The notes below the pieces were generated by a model. The model was given only the letters and a program-made list of their open reading frames with translations, had not been told where the DNA came from and did no database searches. A DNA stretch of 64,000 nt, taken from assembly GCA_963921935.1 (NCBI GenBank), contig OY998178.1, positions 48,724,951 through 48,788,950 on the forward strand, written 5' to 3'. The DNA is from Galeruca laticollis (Eukaryota > Arthropoda > Insecta > Coleoptera > Chrysomelidae). Position 1 is the first letter of the stretch, and every line of letters begins with the position of its first letter. This document shows positions 1 to 12,103 of the stretch, piece after piece. The translations under genes and the position numbers were made by a program.

Positions 1-261
1 AGATGTCAAGTCTCGGAAAAAATTGCTTTAACGCCTACTGATACTATTATGTCCTTACCAATACTGACACTAAAATTATTCGCAATTTCTGAAGTGACCT
101 CAATTTTTGGCTCGCCAGTGTATAAACAAATTACTATAACGTGACACGTTATGTACGATTGACAATCACAAACTGCAGGCTCAGATATGAATTTACTCCC
201 TATCGGCGGTGAATAATCTTACTGCGCATGTGGAGGTGGCAGCGAAAATTCCTAGCTTCAA

Positions 262-460
262 GTACCGAGCGGGGTACCAGTTTTTATTTTTTAATTACGT
301 TTCTATGAGAGTTGTGAGAAAATTGAAAAGAGGTCAAGTTTTACTGCTCTTTATTAACAATAAAAACATATGGAGGCATAAAAAGCAATCTTTTAAAAAT
401 TAAGCCATAATAACTGACGATGGGGTGCAAAAGTACCCCGCTCGGTACCTCGAGGGTTAA
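262..460. mobile_element. Possible piggyBac-like terminal region ending at a TTAA
   Basis: Two 16-bp blocks lie in inverted orientation: GTACCGAGCGGGGTAC at 262-277 and its exact reverse complement at 433-448. The outer block is itself a short hairpin and is followed by CGAGGG and then TTAA (457-460). Read inward from the TTAA, the end begins CCCTCGAGG. piggyBac elements insert at TTAA, usually begin with CCC-rich termini and often carry subterminal inverted repeats. A similar arrangement (CCC end, subterminal hairpin, TTAA) occurs at 47,161-47,201 beside a recognisable piggyBac transposase. No transposase is visible here and the other end would lie before the window, so the assignment is an inference. 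Confidence 0.35.
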
Positions 461-1869
461 AAAAGTAGTATGAGTAGATGTGACAGAGTAAGGGACGAAA
501 CAGTAAATTTAACTATTTTTTCATTGCATGTTAATTAACGTTAATTTAACAAAAATAAAATCGGTTGACAATCTTGAACTTGGTTTAATTTCGGCCTACC
601 AATTACCTTAGAAAAAATAATCAGCTTATTAAGTGAAATATAAATCACTTGATAAAATAGTCATATCCAGATAAATGATTTATCCAGTTAAATTCTGAAG
701 TCATAAATAATACTAGTGTGGAAATTAACTAAAGCTCTTATGAGAGGCAACAATATCTAAACAGTAAAAGGAAATATAAAAATTCAATTAGAAATACAAT
801 TTAAGATACAATTGGAATTTCATTAAAAATTATACAAGTTAACTGTAGTCTAATTAACAGCTTTCCAATCCATCATTTTTCTTTCTCAACCTGGTCTTTT
901 ATCAGTTCCATCTTGGCCTTATGCTCTTCCTCCATAATTTTGATCCTTATTTTATGCTTCTGTTCAAGAAACTTAATATGTTTTTCAGGGACACATTTTT
1001 GGAGTTCAATTAAATCTGTTCTGGATTTACTCAAAATTTCTATAATAAAAATCAGATGCCTAGAAGAATTAGTCTTCTATTTAGTCAGATCCAGGTCTTG
1101 GGTAGATAATTTCTGGTACAAATTAATTGCTAGCAAATTAAATATAACTTTCACTAAAATTTTTGATTATTGTTGTAATAGTACATTCATCAGTTGTTTA
1201 TATGTTACTTGACGCTATGTAAATATATAATTATTTCATGTTAAAATAGACTTTTCATTTAGCTTACACAATTACCCCGATCCCTTGTAATTTAAAAGTA
1301 GCTTATAGGAGTATAAGAAACCTATATTGTACAATTAGGCATAGCCTATATAATTCGTTATAGATTTATTTATTTTCTTGTGGACTCTTTTAGATTGTTA
1401 TGTAAGCATATTACTTATTGAATTATTCTAAGTTATTCACTAGTATATTTAATAACAAGTTTCATAAGGCATCATTTTATTGCACGCGTCCAAGTTCAGA
1501 AAACTATTTCATAATGATTCTATTTTATAATAACCTTTATAGCAATACTAGGCGCCAAACAACAAATGTGAAAAGTCAACCCCGCACACTGACATACATA
1601 ACATGTTTTTTTTTAAATATCATTTACTACAATTAATTTTTATCATTAAGAAGATAATCTAGATGGTAATCTTCTAAATGCTTAGGAGGTCTTCTTGGCA
1701 TCGTATTTACGTGTGAGTCGTCGTGTATTGGGTATACTAGGTACAATGTTATCGCTGTCAGGAATATAATTTTCATTAGTATTTTGGCTGTCATCCCGCA
1801 CTATCAGGATGTTTTCCTGACTATCAAACATACCCTCAATATATTGTAATGTATTAAACTCAACTTGAC
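461..1869. other. AT-rich stretch, nothing recognised
   Basis: Only short, low-complexity reading frames occur on either strand. None has a domain or motif I recognise, and no repeat structure stands out. Confidence 0.5.
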
Positions 1870-3185
1870 ACTTTGGTTTTCAAATTGATGAAGAGTAGCT
1901 GGGATTTCATTATTATTATTAAGTGGTTCTCTCCCACCTCCGAGTGAATCTAGATCGTAGTCATATAATAAGGAATTAGGAACATACGGTAGATTAGTTT
2001 TATTAAGATACTTCCTATTCCTTCTATAAGTAGTACCATTACATTCTTTTACTAAATAGGATCGGTCGTTTACTATACCAGTGACCTTTCCCTTTTCCCA
2101 AAATTTCTCTTTTTGAATTAAGATATTCTAACCTTCAGTGAGTTTTTCCAAGTCTTTATTATTTCTGATATAATATGAACCCTGTCTTTGCTGTTTTTCT
2201 AATAATTCATTTTGAACCACCGTATGATTTAAATGGAGGGGTGGGAGAATTCTTTCTGAAATTGGTATTCTTGTCTTGATGGATCTATAAAATAGCAACT
2301 GAGAATATTCCATATTAGGTAATGGATTACTGCGATATTCCATTAAAAATTAAAAAAGCCTACTTCAGATTTTCCTTTTCTCAACATTTGTTTAACGATT
2401 CCCACAGACCTTTCTGCGAGTCCATTGAATTGGTGATGATATGGGCTGCTGAATGCTACCTCAAAATTCCAGTCTTTAGCAAAATTTATGAAGTTTTGTG
2501 AATTGTTTGGAACATTGTCTGCACACAATTTATCTGGGATGCCAAATTGGGAAAATACTATTTACAAAAATTTTCAATGCCTTTTGAGCTCTTTGTACTA
2601 CTTTGGACAACCTCAATCCAATTGGAATATGAATCAACAATCAGAAGATATGTTCTTCCATTAAATTCAATAAAATCGGAAATCAAATACTACCAAGGCC
2701 TGTTAGGTACTGGGTGAGAGAGTAAAGTTTCTTTTTGGTTTTAATTTTGGTTTCTTTGACAAATGTTACACTGTGATACGAAGTTTTCAACATCTTTTGA
2801 CAAATCAGGCCAATAAGATAGTTGCCTAGCTCTGAGTTTGGACTTCTGAAAACCAAACTGAGTCTCATGCAATGAAGAAAGCCTTTCCTTTCTCAACAGA
2901 TTTGGAACAATTATCTTGTATCCCAAAAATAATAGATTATTCGATAAATGAATGTCGTTTTTTAATTTGAAATAAATTTTTAAATCTTGGCTTAAATTTT
3001 TGTCCCCAGATAGCTATGTATTTAAACAAAATTGCTTCACTTCACACAAACCTGGGTGATTCTTTGTCTATGGCATTACTGAAAATTTGCTTTTTCTTTT
3101 CTGACATGGGTATATTGTTAGATAAGTCATGAATCATATACTCCATTTCGGGGTCATCTTCCACTGGCTCTTTGCTGCAGCTTCG
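1870..3185 (-). pseudogene. Ty3/gypsy-type pol remnant (integrase and C-terminal part)
   Basis: Reading from 3185 down to 1870, the pieces follow the order of a gypsy polyprotein but change frame several times. First comes the RNase H-to-integrase linker, then the integrase zinc-binding domain at 2926-2741 (LHETQFGF, then CNICQ; the second His is replaced by Gln). The catalytic core follows with IVDSYSNWIEV (first Asp, about 2600), CADNVPNNSQNF (second Asp, about 2520) and NGLAERSVGIVK (Glu, about 2430). The C-terminal module near 2050 has RSYLVKECNGTTYRRNRKYL, the usual gypsy RSY..YRRNR pattern. In-frame stops and at least three frame changes show it is dead. No LTRs, protease or RT were found, so it is a fragment. 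The family assignment is firm; the lineage within gypsy is not. Confidence 0.85.
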
Positions 3186-3580
3186 TCTACCTGCGTCATC
3201 GAATGGAATAATGGAAAATTATTAAAGGTGCACCCCACCTGAACTGTTTGATGTTTTATTTATTGTTGAATGATGCGCTATGTTACGATTAATGCGTTCC
3301 TTGGATTAAAGTTGGGTTATGTTAGTATTGTGCTTGATTTTTTAGCTGAAGAACGTTGACGTATCGGTGTTAGTGTTACCAACATTAATGAATCAAATAT
3401 TACCTTAAAAAAAGACTCTCTTTTGAAACTCAACGGGATTTCATAAAGGTAAAGTTAAAGAAGAACCAAACGCAAGTTTGTGTTCTGGGCCTACTTGTTT
3501 ATTGGTTTCAGATAGTTTCTGTGGTCTACCGTGCTTCGAAAAGAAACCACTATTAGTGGATTTGTACATCGGCGGTGGTG
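3186..3580. other. No gene recognised
   Basis: This is AT-rich sequence between the gypsy remnant and the Myb/SANT-like pseudogene. I see no coding frame or repeat that I can name. Confidence 0.4.
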
Positions 3581-3589
3581 TCGCTGCCC

Positions 3590-4051
3590 TATTTGTAACT
3601 TCTTCTTCAAAAATTTTGGGGAAAGTATGACATGCCCATCAATGTTCCCATAAAGGCTGGCTCACCTTCACTTATAGTCCGGATCTCTGTTGAATTTGTT
3701 GCATCAGAATAAAACTGAGATTTTTGTGAAAATACAGACAACTCTCCCAACACACTCTTAATTTTGATATCAGTTTCTATTATGTCTGACTTATATGTAG
3801 CTCCTCGTCCCAGGAAAATTTTATTGTAGATGTTTATTCAAGTTGTCATATTTGCTTCTTAACGTTTTACTGTCCCTATAGTACAAACCGCTATACATGT
3901 TAAAGTCTTCGTCGATTTGAGACCATTCCAAATCTTTGTCTCTTAAATGGCTCTTGTGGGTAACGACTATATCTAAAAGTATATTTACTTCACTATCTTT
4001 AAAGTTTTTGCTTCTATGAGATTGTCCATTTGTTTCGCTTTATTCAGACAT
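3590..4051 (-). pseudogene. Myb/SANT-like DNA-binding domain protein, broken
   Basis: From an ATG at 4049-4051 a frame of 76 codons runs to a TAA at 3821-3823, interrupted by a TAA at codon 4 (4040-4042). The peptide contains FKDSEVNILLDIVVTHKS, a tryptophan in LEWSQIDEDFN, and KTLRSKYDNLNKHLQ. This is the spacing of Myb/SANT-like domains found in zeste-like regulators and in transposon-associated DNA-binding proteins. After 3821 another frame stays open for about 60 codons (KIKSVLGELSVFS and onward) to about 3590, suggesting the C-terminal half survives after a frameshift. The early stop and the shift argue for a pseudogene. Whether it came from a host paralogue or the accessory ORF of a DNA transposon (Harbinger elements carry one) cannot be told here. 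Confidence 0.6.
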
Positions 4052-5053
4052 GATAACAATTAACACTAGTATAGCCTATAGGTTAGGATTTCATTTAATT
4101 ATTGCGTTTAAAACTTATTTGCTAAAACTTAATTACCTGCGTGGAAATGTACTTATAAGAAATGAAAAAAGTATAAACTAACTATAATTTACAATACTTG
4201 CTCGTGCAAAAATAGAATATGTTTAGAGAAAATGCCCAACAAACATAACCTCAAATCACTACAGAGTTCACTAAATTGTTTGTAACTACTGCAAAAATAC
4301 ATATGAGGATTGTCAACAGTCCATGTTTGACGTATAAACTAAACTGGAATAAATATTTATGGAGAAACAGAAACTGGTTTAAATATGGAGAAACCGAAAT
4401 TGGTGTAAGCTGGGGTTTGAAGTTAAACCAAAAGTAATCGCGTTTATTTATATATTGGTGAAACCGATCCTAAGCCTGTTGCTCTCGTAGAAGGTTGATC
4501 GAAGTATCATTTACCTCCACAATGATTTGATATTATTGTTTCAACCGGTGTTTAAATGAAAGAATCACCATTTGTAAAGTGTCTATTTGATTATTTTTCG
4601 GTTTCACAATGTGTCTGCAGTTTATTACTTTTAAAATGTATCAAATACGCTAGCTTTGAAGCATCTAGTTGCATAGCTGCTAATTTGCATTTTGCATAAT
4701 AATAAATTGGAATACAGAAAAAGCAGTCAATTATATTTGAAAAATTATATATAAAAGAAAATTAATGACAATAATATTAATGAGATCCTTGTGCTTCGAT
4801 TTAATTAATTAATATTAATAGATGCAATGATTATTTCCGAATATTTGGAGGTGAGGTGACTAGGACAAAGATGAAGACGGTTTTCTCCTTGAATTGTGAA
4901 AAATTGATTCCGTTACATATACACTGAGGTAGAAACAGTTTCATTAATGTCAAGAAATGAGACGAGTTATGTTGGGGTCAACTTCATCTCGAAGCAGTAA
5001 AGAAATTTCCTACAAAGATTTGTATATTTATTATTTACCATAATTTTTTCAAT
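4052..5053. other. No gene recognised
   Basis: AT-rich DNA between the Myb/SANT-like pseudogene and the TA target site of the pogo element. I see no convincing frame, repeat or RNA gene. Confidence 0.4.
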
Positions 5054-5441
5054 TAGGGTAAAGTGGTCACCATTCGTACGCGGGGCACATTCGTACAGTT
5101 GGTTAAAAAAAATCGAAATGGCGCACGAGCACGCCTTTGCTTGTGGGCATAGACATACCAGCCGCCATGTTGCTAGCGGAGTGTCGCGCCAGTCGCACTA
5201 CGGTGTATCAGCTGACGAGACGTAACGTGTTTTCGCGGGCGGTGAGTAAATTTTTTACCTAAGTTTAATTCGTGATTGTTAGTAAAATTGGCATGTTTTT
5301 GACAAAATGGTTATGATTAATTAATGTGAACATTGTTTATTTTGAGCTCTAATTGTTATATTTCTTAAACTAAATTAGAATTTGAATAATTTGTATTTTA
5401 TTTTGTGCAAAGGCATGGAGTGCATTCGGACACCCAGACAG

Positions 5442-5473
5442 GGGGCACATTCGTACGCGTACGAATGCTCCCC
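5442..5473. promoter_or_regulatory. Palindromic subterminal motif of the pogo element
   Basis: GGGGCACATTCGTACG is followed directly by CGTACGAATGCTCCCC, a 32-bp almost perfect palindrome. The half-site also occurs at 5082-5097 next to the left terminus, and as variants near the right terminus (8104-8118, 8126-8140, 8141-8161). Repetition of one half-site at both ends of the element suggests transposase-binding sites; that function is inferred. Confidence 0.55.
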
Positions 5474-5701
5474 GTTAGATTTTATCAACCACCAGTATAT
5501 CAAAATTCAATTTTTAAGATATAAAATATACCTAGTATTTTCTAAAATTATCGCACAGACAGCATACTAACATATTTTTTCTTATATTCTACTTCTAACA
5601 GAATCAAATATTTTTATTAAGTCAACCTTATACTTATAATTAATATTTTATTGCAGAATCGTGGTGCTAAAATATAAAAAAAGAGTACGAGTACTCAAGA
5701 A

Positions 5702-7789
5702 GTGGATGAAGAGTCTATGAAGTTAGCAATTGATGATATAATACAAGGAAGGTTATCGTATAGGAAAGCCACGTTAAATTACAACATCAAAACATCAACG
5801 TTGGAAAGCAGAATCAAGAAATTTAAAGATGGCTCTAACGCCGATGTACCCTTACGAACTTTCCATCCAAAATTCACGAGTCTACAAGTCTTCTCCATGG
5901 AAGAAGAGGCACGCTTAAATGACTATATTACTAATTGCTGCAAAATGCATTATGGGCTAACGATAGTACAAATTCGGAAACTTGCCTACAAATACGCGAA
6001 AGCGTTGAATTTAAAATATCCAGCGAAGTGGGACGAAAATCAAATGGCTGGCTTAGAGTGGATGCGTGAATACAGGGAACGAAACGCCAACCTCAGTCTG
6101 CGAAAGCCAGAAAACACTAGCGCTGCTCGATCATTCGCGTTTAATAAGAATGCAGTCCAAGAGTTCTATAAAAATTTGGCTGATGTATTACAGCGACATA
6201 ATTTTGCTACCGACAGGATATTTAACTTTGACGAGTCCGGCGTGTCTACTGTTTTAGAAACTCCTAAAGTTTTGGCTTCTAAATCACATAAATAAGTGGG
6301 ACAAATCGTGTCAGCGGAAAGAGGCGAATTGATTACATTTGGTGGTATTATTGCTGCAAGTGGAAATACTATCCCTACGCTTTTTGTATTTCCACGGGTG
6401 CACTACAAAGATCATTTCCTTGAAGGTGCGCCTGAAGGAAGCCTCGGAGCTGCTAATAGAAGTAGGTGGATGAATGCGGACATATTTGTTTCAGTATTAA
6501 AACACATTCAGGCACACACACTGAGCTCTAAAGAGCATCCGATTTTACTGCTATGTGATAATCACGAAAGCCACATCAGCTTAGAGGCTATAACATTTGC
6601 TAAAGTTAATGGCATTATTGTTGTGCCTTTTCCGCCGCACACTAGTCATCGATTGCAACCCTTAGACTTAGGAGTATTTGGCCCATACAAGACAAAGTTG
6701 AAAATAGCGTTCAATAATTGGCATATGTGGAATCCAGGCAAAACAATCAACATTTATATTATTCCTAAATTGGTAAAACTTGCATATTTCGAATCTTTCA
6801 CCGCCACAAATATTACAAGTGGATTTGAAAAGCCAGGTATATGGCCATTCAATGAAATGGCCTTTAGCGATGAAGATTTCGCTCCCATTTACGTGTATGC
6901 TTCAAATAATTTGGTAAATGTGCCATCTAATCCGGAAACAAGTACTGTCTCTCAAGAACCACAACCTTCCACCAGAGTGCCATCGACTGATATGAATGAG
7001 TCAGATATTCGTGAGCAGTCGCCTTCTTTGCTCCAAAATCCTCAAGGCATTGTTATCGGAACTGGCGAACCTGAACCTTCCACTTCTGCGGCTGAAGCAC
7101 AATCTGAACTGAGTTATTATCTTCCCATAACACCAGAAGTCACAAGACCTTATCCTATAGCTGTTAGAACCAGAAAAACCAATAAAAGAAGAAAACCGGG
7201 TAAATCCCGTATATATATACAGATACACCTGAAAAAACTGAACTAGAAGAAAGACATATACAGAAAGAATTGAAAAAAATAGAACAGGAAAGGAAAGCCA
7301 GAGCTAAAGCAGTGAAACGTAGTTTGAAGGAACTCAATTCAAGACAAAATGAAAAGAAAGTTAAGAAAGTCGAAAGCGATGAAGATTCAGAGGAAACTGA
7401 AGGATCGCAATTTAGCTTGCGGGAGAGTTCAACATCTCCAGTAGATTCAGAAATGGACGAAGAAACTGATGATAGCAGTATCAATAATAATTTAAATGTG
7501 ACACCAGAGAAAATCAAGCAAAATTGTTATGTTTTGGTAAAGTTTGAAAAAAAGACTTCTGTTGTTAATTACGTCAAAAAATGTTCTCTGTCTTTATTCG
7601 GATACAGAGATGCAAATATCTTATCTTCGGAAGAAACCAGGATTATCGTGGTCATTCTTTTTCCCTGATATAGACGACATACACACTCTGTATATCAGCG
7701 TTGTCATTATGTTCCTCTCTGATTCTCAACCACGAATGGCTAGACATTTTACTTTCGCAGTTAATTTAAATGATTATAATGTGCAATAA
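5702..7789 (+). pseudogene. pogo-type transposase, DDE/D, HTH_psq at the N-terminus
   Basis: An open block (5702-6292) starts in the HTH_psq domain (SMKLAIDDIIQGRLSYRKAT) and ends at a TAA at 6293-6295. The same frame continues to 7246, so that stop is a single in-frame nonsense codon. Catalytic acidic residues are visible as FNFDESGV (Asp at 6230), LLLCDNHESH (Asp at 6557) and LQPLDLGVFGP (Asp at 6665), giving a DD35D spacing. At 7210-7218 a TA-repeat expansion shifts the frame; a Lys/Glu-rich tail follows in another frame (7270-7590). A last shift near 7600 leads to the C-terminus ending FAVNLNDYNVQ at 7789. The true start lies upstream near 5660, behind a one-base indel in an A run. The protein would bind the element's own termini and excise it from TA sites. 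This copy cannot be translated whole. Confidence 0.85.
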
Positions 7790-8103
7790 GTTCAAAATAA
7801 CAACCAAATGTATAATTACCTACTTTAAGTTCAAATTGTCAAAGACTGTATAACGATGTCATACAAAATGATATTAAACATCTCATTCAGACTGATTGTA
7901 AGCTCAGAATTATCAATAAGTAAACTGCGGATGAATGATTTCATGTTTCGTTATTTTCCTAAAGACAGATTTATCGACTATGAGCTAAGTCACACACTAT
8001 TAAGTTAGTTCTTTGATAAAAAAATATTTTTATAATAACAATAATAAAAATGTAACGACTTTAATTGGCTTATCAATTACCCTGTATGAATCTACCCCAT
8101 GGC

Positions 8104-8161
8104 GTACGAAAGTACCCCACCTACTGTACGAATGTACCCCGTACGTGGGGCACTTTCGTAC
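8104..8161. repeat. Cluster of three pogo subterminal repeats, right side
   Basis: GTACGAAAGTACCCC (8104-8118), GTACGAATGTACCCC (8126-8140) and the inverted GTGGGGCACTTTCGTAC (ending 8161) lie within 58 bp, about 165 bp from the right terminus. They share the core of the left subterminal palindrome at 5442-5473. Confidence 0.6.
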
Positions 8162-8327
8162 AAATATCTTATCGCAGAAAAATGACTATAACCCTTTAAC
8201 CGTTGGAAGTACTAGTATCGGACTCGTAACAAACTACACTTAGGTACATAAACTAGATAATTTCGACAATTATTCATGAAGTAAAAAAAAATCTAAAAAG
8301 TGTACGAAGGGTAACCACTCTCCACTA

Positions 8328-9540
8328 ACTAATAAAAAAATGTTTTTTTTGCTATTGAAATAAATTTAATTATATTTTTCTCTTATTTGTATTTACACTT
8401 TTCCTTCTAATTTTGATTGTGTTATCATTGTCCTGGACTACGGATCACGGAGTGAAGGACTTTGCGCTCTCACTATTCAAATTTGGATAAACCACACAAG
8501 TAAATTACTTCAAATTGCGTATTTATTGAGATTCACATCTTATTTTATTGAAAATGTGTTACATTGTAGTACATATTAATCAAAAATTAGAAAAATACTA
8601 TTGATATCTCTATTTTCCAACAATACTTCCCGGTATTATACGTCTAGTGTACATATATTGTAGGTGGATTTTCTACTAATGCATTACGATATATAATATA
8701 GAAGATTTACGACCTTGTAATATCAAGGCTACAATATTAGTACTAATCAATGTTAAATGAAATAGCCTAAGAAAACTATAACAGGATGCGAGAATTTAAT
8801 AGCTGTTATTTGTAATATTAACAATATAGATTGAATTGAATATGGAAAATTGCCGCTGTTAATTGCAGGTTATGTAGCGTCTACAAATCAGGGTCGGATT
8901 CAAATGATATAATAATGAGGCTTTTTTTCTCGAGATAATTCGAATAGGCAATAGTTAGATAATCATAGAGCTACTTTTTAATTGGAATGATTACCCTAAA
9001 TCGTTATTCTTTTTAAAAAAAAGAAATGATACAGTTCAACATCAAAAATTTAACACTCTAATAAAGTAAGAGTGGCGAAGACGACTTCTTCGAGCACTTC
9101 CACTGAAATATGATTGCTTAGCGTCTCGATATAATTTTGTCGAGGGAATAATTTTTACTGTTATAAATGAAACTGTTACTAAATAATTTCATTATATACT
9201 TAATCAGTCCAAAAGCCTCTTGGCGAGGTAAAAAGAGGTGGCGCAAGTACACCCCTTATGAAATATGTGATCTCAAATCATACGAAGTATAGGGTGACAC
9301 AAGTACTATATCTTTTCAAAACAATGGTAAGCTATTGCTACATATTCACACTTTATTCCTTATTAATTCTAAGGCTGTTATATATTGTTGATATACTTGC
9401 GTTCAGCCCATATGCACTATTAAATTAAAGGTTATTTATGACTATTTAATGTTTGATTCTTATTTTCAAACTATATGCCTGTAGGTCCTACCTAATCTAT
9501 ATTTAGTTATCAAGTAACAACTTAATAAGAAAACACAGGG
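8328..9540. other. No gene recognised
   Basis: AT-rich sequence with no frame or repeat I can name, between the pogo element and the LINE that starts near 9545. Confidence 0.4.
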
Positions 9541-9544
9541 AACA

Positions 9545-11455
9545 TCGGTCTTTTTTCTTTGTTAAATGAAAATGAAATAATTCAGCTTGTTGACGAAAAA
9601 AGAAAATTTAAAAATAAAAACAGGCAAAAATATAAAGAACTGAAGAACAAAATAAAATACGAAATCGACAGAGCCAAAGAGAACTGGATGAAAGAAAACT
9701 GTAAAGAATTGGAATAATAAACACGATACAGCAAACCTTCATAAAAAACTAAAAGATATAACGGGCAACACTAAACACAGAACACCCTGCGTCACTAGGA
9801 ATAACCAGGGTCAATTAGAAACGGAGGATGGACAGATAAAGAAGGTATGGGAACAATACATTCAAGCTCTTTTCAGCGATACAAGGGAATATGGACAAGA
9901 GACGCTAGACGAGGACCAGTACCTTGAAATTTTGGAGTCAGAGGTCGAGCAGGCCATACAAACGGCTAAGAGTAAGAAAACTCCTGGTCCAGACGAAATC
10001 CCTACAGAACTACTAAAAGCATTAGATACCGATATAGTGAAAAAGTTTACAGTTATTCTAAATCAGATATACAGGCAAAGTAAAATACCTACGGAATGGC
10101 TCAAGTCCACGTTTATTCCCCTGCCAAAGAAGAACAACCCCAAATCATGCGATGACTATCGGTTAATAAGCCTTATGAGCCACTCACTAAAAATACTTTT
10201 AAAAATTATACAAAACAGAATACATAAGAAATGTGAAGAAAAATTAGATAAAACTCAGTTTGGCTTTCGTAGGGGCATGGGAACAAGAGAGGCATTGTTT
10301 GCCTTAACAGTCCTTTTACAGAAGTGCAGAGAATACAACAAAACCGTATACGCATGCTTTATAGATTTCCAAAAGGCCTTTGACCGAGTACAACACACAA
10401 AACCAATGGAAGAACTTAAAAACATCAATTTAGACAAAAAAGACATCGAAATAATAAAGAGCCTGTACTGGAATCAGTCAGCTACAGTGAGAATCAATAA
10501 TACAGAAACTAATGATATTTCGATTGCACGAGGTGTTAGACAGGGATGTATTCTCTCACCAACATTGTTTAACGTGTACTCTCAGGTTATCTTTGAGAAA
10601 GCCTTATGGGAAAGAAGCGAAGGGGTTAAAATCGGCGGCGAAGTAATAAGCACGATAAGATACGCTGACGACACGGTGATCTTGGCAGAGAGTCTGGAGG
10701 ACCTGCAGATACTTGTAAATGCTGTTAATATGGAATGTCAGCAAATGGGAATAGATATTAACACAAAAAAAACAAAACTCATGATAATCTCTAAAACACC
10801 CGCACATAATGATCAATTAATAATAAACGATCAAGCAATAGAAAGGGTACAAAAGTTTAAATACTTGGGTGCTTTCATTAACTCAGACCTAAATCAGGAC
10901 CAGGAAATCCGTGTAAGGATTGAAATGGCAAGATCGGCATTTCTAAAATTTAAATCCATTTTTTGCAATAAAAATTTGAATTTAATACTCCGGTTGAGAT
11001 TTATGGAGTGCTATGTTTGGTCCCAGCTATTATATGGTGTAGAAACATGGACGTTAAAGGCACAAATAACTAAAAGAATCGAAGCCTTCGAAATGTGGAT
11101 TTACAGACGTATGCTGAAAGTACCATGGACAGCCCGAATTACTAACGAGGAAATACTACATAGAATTGGTCGTGAACGAAAACTACTAAAAATAATAAAA
11201 ATACGTAAGACAGCATATCTCGGTCACGTATTACGACATGATAAATACTCTCTGTTACAAGTGATTATGCAGGGCAGAGTTGAAGGAAAGAAGGGAATTG
11301 GGAGAAAGAAGAAATCATGACTGAGGAATATCCGAGAATGGACAGACATGGGCGTTGAGGATCTTTTTCATATTGCTACGGACAGAGATGCTTTTAAGAG
11401 AGTGGTCGCCAACCTCCGTTAAATGGGGACGGCATTCGAAGAAGAAGAAATGTAT
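9545..11455 (+). pseudogene. LINE reverse transcriptase (endonuclease-RT type), nearly complete RT half
   Basis: The main frame (9932-11320, about 462 codons) holds a full non-LTR RT: KTPGPDEIPTELLK, the fingers motif YRLISLMSHSLKILL, QFGFRRGMGTREALF, CFIDFQKAFDRV (first catalytic Asp), RGVRQGCILSPTLFNV, and the active site IRYADDTVIL at about 10,660. Thumb and C-terminal sequence follow (YLGAFINSD, LYGVETWTL, RIEAFEMWIYRRML). A TGA at about 11,318-11,320 replaces an expected Trp; the same frame then continues for about 33 codons to a TAA near 11,421. Upstream, 9,545-9,930 is coding in two other frames (Lys-rich linker before the RT), so the 5' half is truncated and shifted. The 3' end finishes in a GAAGAAGAAGAA run, a short-repeat tail common in this LINE group. 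I did not assign a clade firmly (RTE-like or L2-like are both possible). Confidence 0.85.
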
Positions 11456-11593
11456 TATTTTCGTTAATCTATGATGAAGATTCCGCTAGAGACGAAAAAA
11501 GTAACACAGCTGTGGCGGCGAAATCACCAGAAATGTTCGTTATACAATATATAACAATACCGGAATACTACCACAATCAAATGGACCGCTTGT

Positions 11594-11753
11594 ATGATGA
11601 TCCAATGGAATCGATTGGGATATTTGAAATATATTATTTATTCACACTTTGCTATTTATGTTTTGCTACTGTGCTTTGCTTCTTTGAGTGCTGTGTTAAG
11701 ATTATTAACTGTGATACAAATATTTATGTCTAGGACAGGAAGCGGATAGCTTA
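11594..11753 (+). repeat. Left arm of a long inverted repeat
   Basis: This arm, starting ATGATGATCCAATGGAATCG and ending AGCGGATAGCTTA, is the reverse complement of 12,601-12,769 with scattered mismatches and one insertion of about 10 bp. The arms are about 160 and 169 bp and enclose 850 bp holding a TA microsatellite and a LINE fragment. The right arm overlaps coding sequence of that LINE, so the left arm is probably a second, oppositely oriented copy of the same LINE segment. Confidence 0.7.
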
Positions 11754-11756
11754 TAT

Positions 11757-11758
11757 AT

Positions 11759-11823
<65 letters not shown>

Positions 11824-11828
11824 TATAT
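11757..11828. repeat. (TA)n microsatellite
   Basis: An almost uninterrupted run of TA dinucleotides about 70 bp long. Confidence 0.95.
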
Positions 11829-12103
11829 AACAAACAAGATGTACGAGTATAGCGTGAAATGTAAACATCAACAAAAACATTCTTGGGTAATTCACGCAAA
11901 AATAAAAAGGGCTACTGGAACAGAGTGGTAACAGCCCAGACAATGGGGCTATAGCGCCTCCGTGTTATGTTGGTTGTTGTCCCGAAAACTCGGGATCTTG
12001 CAATTGAAGGCACAAATGTTGCGTTTGGTTTTCCTGTTGAAATCCGTTTGTTTTGTGTTTTCCCATGTTTCGATCAACATCTTTGCTCTCAAGTTTTACA
12101 CCC

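Larger units (their letters stand above)
5056..8325 (+). mobile_element. pogo-superfamily DNA transposon with both ends
   Basis: The left end after TA (5054-5055) reads GGGTAAAGTGGTCACCATTC. The reverse complement of the right end, before TA (8326-8327), reads GTGGAGAGTGGTTACCCTTC. The 26-bp terminal inverted repeats match at 20 positions by my count, and TA flanks both ends as expected for Tc1/mariner/pogo target duplication. Total length is 3,270 bp. Inside is one transposase gene (5702-7789) in at least three blocks. A likely 5' intron ends with TTTTATTGCAG at about 5655, just before the coding region. Subterminal regions are rich in GTACGAATG-type repeats (listed separately). The imperfect terminal repeats and coding breaks indicate an old, inactive copy. 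Confidence 0.85.

Noticed and set aside
209..403. Short plus-strand frame inside the first TE-like end
   Set aside because: 64 codons, Lys-rich and without motif. It spans the inverted repeat of the putative piggyBac end, so it is incidental.
913..1212. 99-codon hydrophobic frame
   Set aside because: AT-rich DNA easily gives Phe/Leu/Ile-rich frames. No signal-peptide-like organisation or conserved motif.
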